Assembly (NCBI GenBank): GCA_947625445.1
Contig: CANQOM010000083.1
Location: forward strand, 1-7,009
DNA: 7,009 nt
Direction of reading: 5' to 3'
Source: Candidatus Gastranaerophilales bacterium
GTDB lineage: Bacteria; Cyanobacteriota; Vampirovibrionia; Gastranaerophilales; Gastranaerophilaceae
The position numbers and the translations under genes are program-made. Of this stretch, positions 5,629-7,009 are shown one piece after another. Positions within the stretch are counted from its first letter, which is position 1. Every line of letters begins with the position of its first letter. Under the pieces are notes generated by a model, which did not search any database, was not told the DNA's origin, and saw only the letters and a program-made list of their open reading frames with translations.

Positions 5629-7009
5629 ATGAGATTAAACAAAATGACACTTGCCGCCGTAGTAACAATCGGTGTATTAGCAGGTACCAATGCAGGTTTT
5701 TCACAAGAAACAGCAACCGAAACATCAAATGAGCTTTTGGCAGCTTGCCCATTGTCTGGATGCCCTTCTCCTGTGACACCACAAACAGCAAAATGTCCGA
5801 AATGTCTTAATGATATAGATAGTTGTTCTTGCCAACCTCAAACAACAACATGTGAACCATGTGAAAAAATTAAAAAAGATTGTGATTCATGCCAGCCATT
5901 ATCTGACTCATGTAATCAATGCCCGCCGATAGCACAATGCCCGGCACCATCAAACCCAACTTGTGCGGTTTGCCCCGGAACAAATATTGGCGACAAATTT
6001 AAACAACAAGTATATGCATATCCTAATGCTATATACGGAAATAACCAAGTAGTAGGTGAAAGAAATAACGCAATATATATTGGTGATGATTCAATGCCGG
6101 GATTTTCAGGAGTGCCGGTAGCAGAAGCCCCTTATATGAATACAGGCTGCGGATGCAATAACGGAGCTATAACAGGTGCTGCTGCACCTTATGTTAATTC
6201 CGGTTGCGGATGCAATGACGGAAGTATGACAGGCGCTGCTGCCCCTATGCCTTGCCTTGATAATGCACCTTTTAATCACGGTATTTCTGTTGACAGAAAT
6301 CCTAAACACATTGATGGTGCAGGATGCCCTGTTCAAATTCATACAAATACAAGTATGGACGTAACAAAAAAAAGTTATGAACCTTTTGACTATTCTGCGA
6401 CAACAGGTGGTGCTGCTCCCATAGTCAGCGCTTTTGAAGATGTTCCTGACGGATATTGGGCTAGCTGCGATATTAATACTTTAACTGATAATAATATCAT
6501 TGCCGGATATCCTGACAGAACATTTAAGCCTAATTTACCTGTTTCAAGAGCAGAAATGGCAACTTTAGTTGTTAAAGGCTTTAATTTAAATGATGATGTT
6601 ACATGCCCGAATAATATGTTTAAGGATGTTCCTCAATCACATTGGGCAAACAAAACCATTGCAAAGGCAGTATCAAACGGCTTAATGGCAGGTTATCCAA
6701 ACAATATGTTCAAACCAAATCAGCCTATTTCACGTGCTGAAGCATATTCAATAATGGCTAAAGGTATAAATTGTCCTATGGATGATTGTAAGGCTGATGA
6801 AATATTGAATAAATATTGTGACGGAAATACTGTTCCGGATTGGGCAAGAATATCTACTGCCAAAGTTCTTGAAAATGGTGGAATATCTGAATTCCCAAAT
6901 CCTAATGAAATTTCGCCAAACAAAGATGCAAGCCGTGCAGAAATTGCTTCAATGTTAGAAAATGTCAGAGTTGCATTAGGCTATAGTTCTACAGACGCAG
7001 TAAAATCAG
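5629..7009 (+). CDS. Secreted cysteine-rich protein with three SLH repeats, 3' truncated
   Basis: The frame runs 460 codons from ATG 5629-5631 to the right edge without a stop. AAGGAGG (5618-5624) lies four bases before the ATG. Residues 1 to about 25 form a signal peptide (MRLNK, then a hydrophobic stretch, cut near NAGFSQ). Residues 40-115 hold 15 cysteines, including CxxC pairs at 56/59, 75/78, 85/88, 95/98 and 112/115, separated by Pro, Thr, Gln and Lys. Residues 167-204 carry two 19-residue repeats, each with a CGC motif. Three S-layer homology repeats follow, at about 269-318, 331-380 and 398-450. The first two are typical (F-DVP--W, AGYP, SRAE) and the third more divergent. SLH triplets anchor proteins to the cell wall, either to pyruvylated polymer or to peptidoglycan-linked groups. 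In cyanobacteria and Negativicutes an SLH region often precedes an outer-membrane barrel; whether one follows here cannot be seen. The cysteines suggest disulfide cross-linking or metal binding. Confidence 0.88.
   Translation, partial: MRLNKMTLAAVVTIGVLAGTNAGFSQETATETSNELLAACPLSGCPSPVTPQTAKCPKCLNDIDSCSCQPQTTTCEPCEKIKKDCDSCQPLSDSCNQCPPIAQCPAPSNPTCAVCPGTNIGDKFKQQVYAYPNAIYGNNQVVGERNNAIYIGDDSMPGFSGVPVAEAPYMNTGCGCNNGAITGAAAPYVNSGCGCNDGSMTGAAAPMPCLDNAPFNHGISVDRNPKHIDGAGCPVQIHTNTSMDVTKKSYEPFDYSATTGGAAPIVSAFEDVPDGYWASCDINTLTDNNIIAGYPDRTFKPNLPVSRAEMATLVVKGFNLNDDVTCPNNMFKDVPQSHWANKTIAKAVSNGLMAGYPNNMFKPNQPISRAEAYSIMAKGINCPMDDCKADEILNKYCDGNTVPDWARISTAKVLENGGISEFPNPNEISPNKDASRAEIASMLENVRVALGYSSTDAVKS
6127..6240 (+). 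repeat. 57-base tandem repeat (two copies) inside the SLH protein gene
   Basis: Bases 6127-6183 and 6184-6240 encode two 19-residue units, APYMNTGCGCNNGAITGAA and APYVNSGCGCNDGSMTGAA. They are identical at 14 of 19 positions, with the CGC core and its flanking glycines kept. A third unit begins (AP, 6241-6246) but breaks off. The differences, several of them silent, suggest an old duplication rather than a recent slippage event. Confidence 0.85.

Noticed and set aside
5612..5632. A six-codon mini-ORF (MNKEEK) whose TGA overlaps the ATG of the SLH gene, suggesting a leader peptide.
   Set aside because: It has no ribosome site of its own and is made of the SLH gene's ribosome site; it is most simply a by-product of the AAGGAGG sequence.
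6106..6342. Minus-strand open frame of 78 codons with internal repeats.
   Set aside because: It is the antisense of the SLH gene; its repetitiveness only mirrors the 57-base repeat of the true coding strand.

Overview
The window looks like chromosomal DNA of an AT-rich bacterium with a Gram-negative-like envelope. My best guess is a gut relative of the Cyanobacteria (Vampirovibrionia/Melainabacteria, order Gastranaerophilales). Four things suggest this: the AT-rich coding style, an SLH-domain surface protein with a signal peptide, a CHASE2-GGDEF sensor of a kind common in cyanobacterial relatives, and a cytosolic enzyme with a disordered N-terminal tail ending in a short ISFGR motif. I associate that tail with this group from memory only. 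No rRNA, tRNA, CRISPR array, insertion sequence or complete prophage is visible, and standard stop codon use fits every gene.

Layout. Bases 1-477 (+) are the C-terminal 158 codons of a protein ending in a self-cleaving S74 chaperone domain and a coiled coil, typical of trimeric tail fibres or fibrous surface proteins. Two hairpin/T-run terminators follow (525-558 and 573-609). The second is symmetric and also lies just past a convergent 52-codon gene (618-776, -) of unknown function. Next, on the minus strand, is a large GH13 alpha-glucan enzyme (861-3272), related to maltooligosyltrehalose trehalohydrolase and branching enzymes, with all catalytic residues and an unusual helical insertion. 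Upstream of it on the same strand are a membrane CHASE2-GGDEF diguanylate cyclase (3367-5187) and a 41-codon gene (5203-5328) ending 15 bases before the cyclase start.

A divergent intergenic region (5329-5628) separates this leftward cluster from a rightward gene starting at 5629. That gene encodes a secreted cysteine-rich protein with three SLH repeats and runs off the right edge.

How the genes relate. The minus-strand genes could form one transcript (small protein, cyclase, GH13 enzyme, small protein), but the 94- and 84-base gaps leave room for internal promoters. A functional link between c-di-GMP signalling and glucan metabolism is only suggested by adjacency. I found no clearly new multi-gene system. 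The points most worth a second look are the cysteine-rich SLH protein with its 57-base tandem repeat, the inserted domain and N-terminal tail of the GH13 enzyme, and the two small genes.
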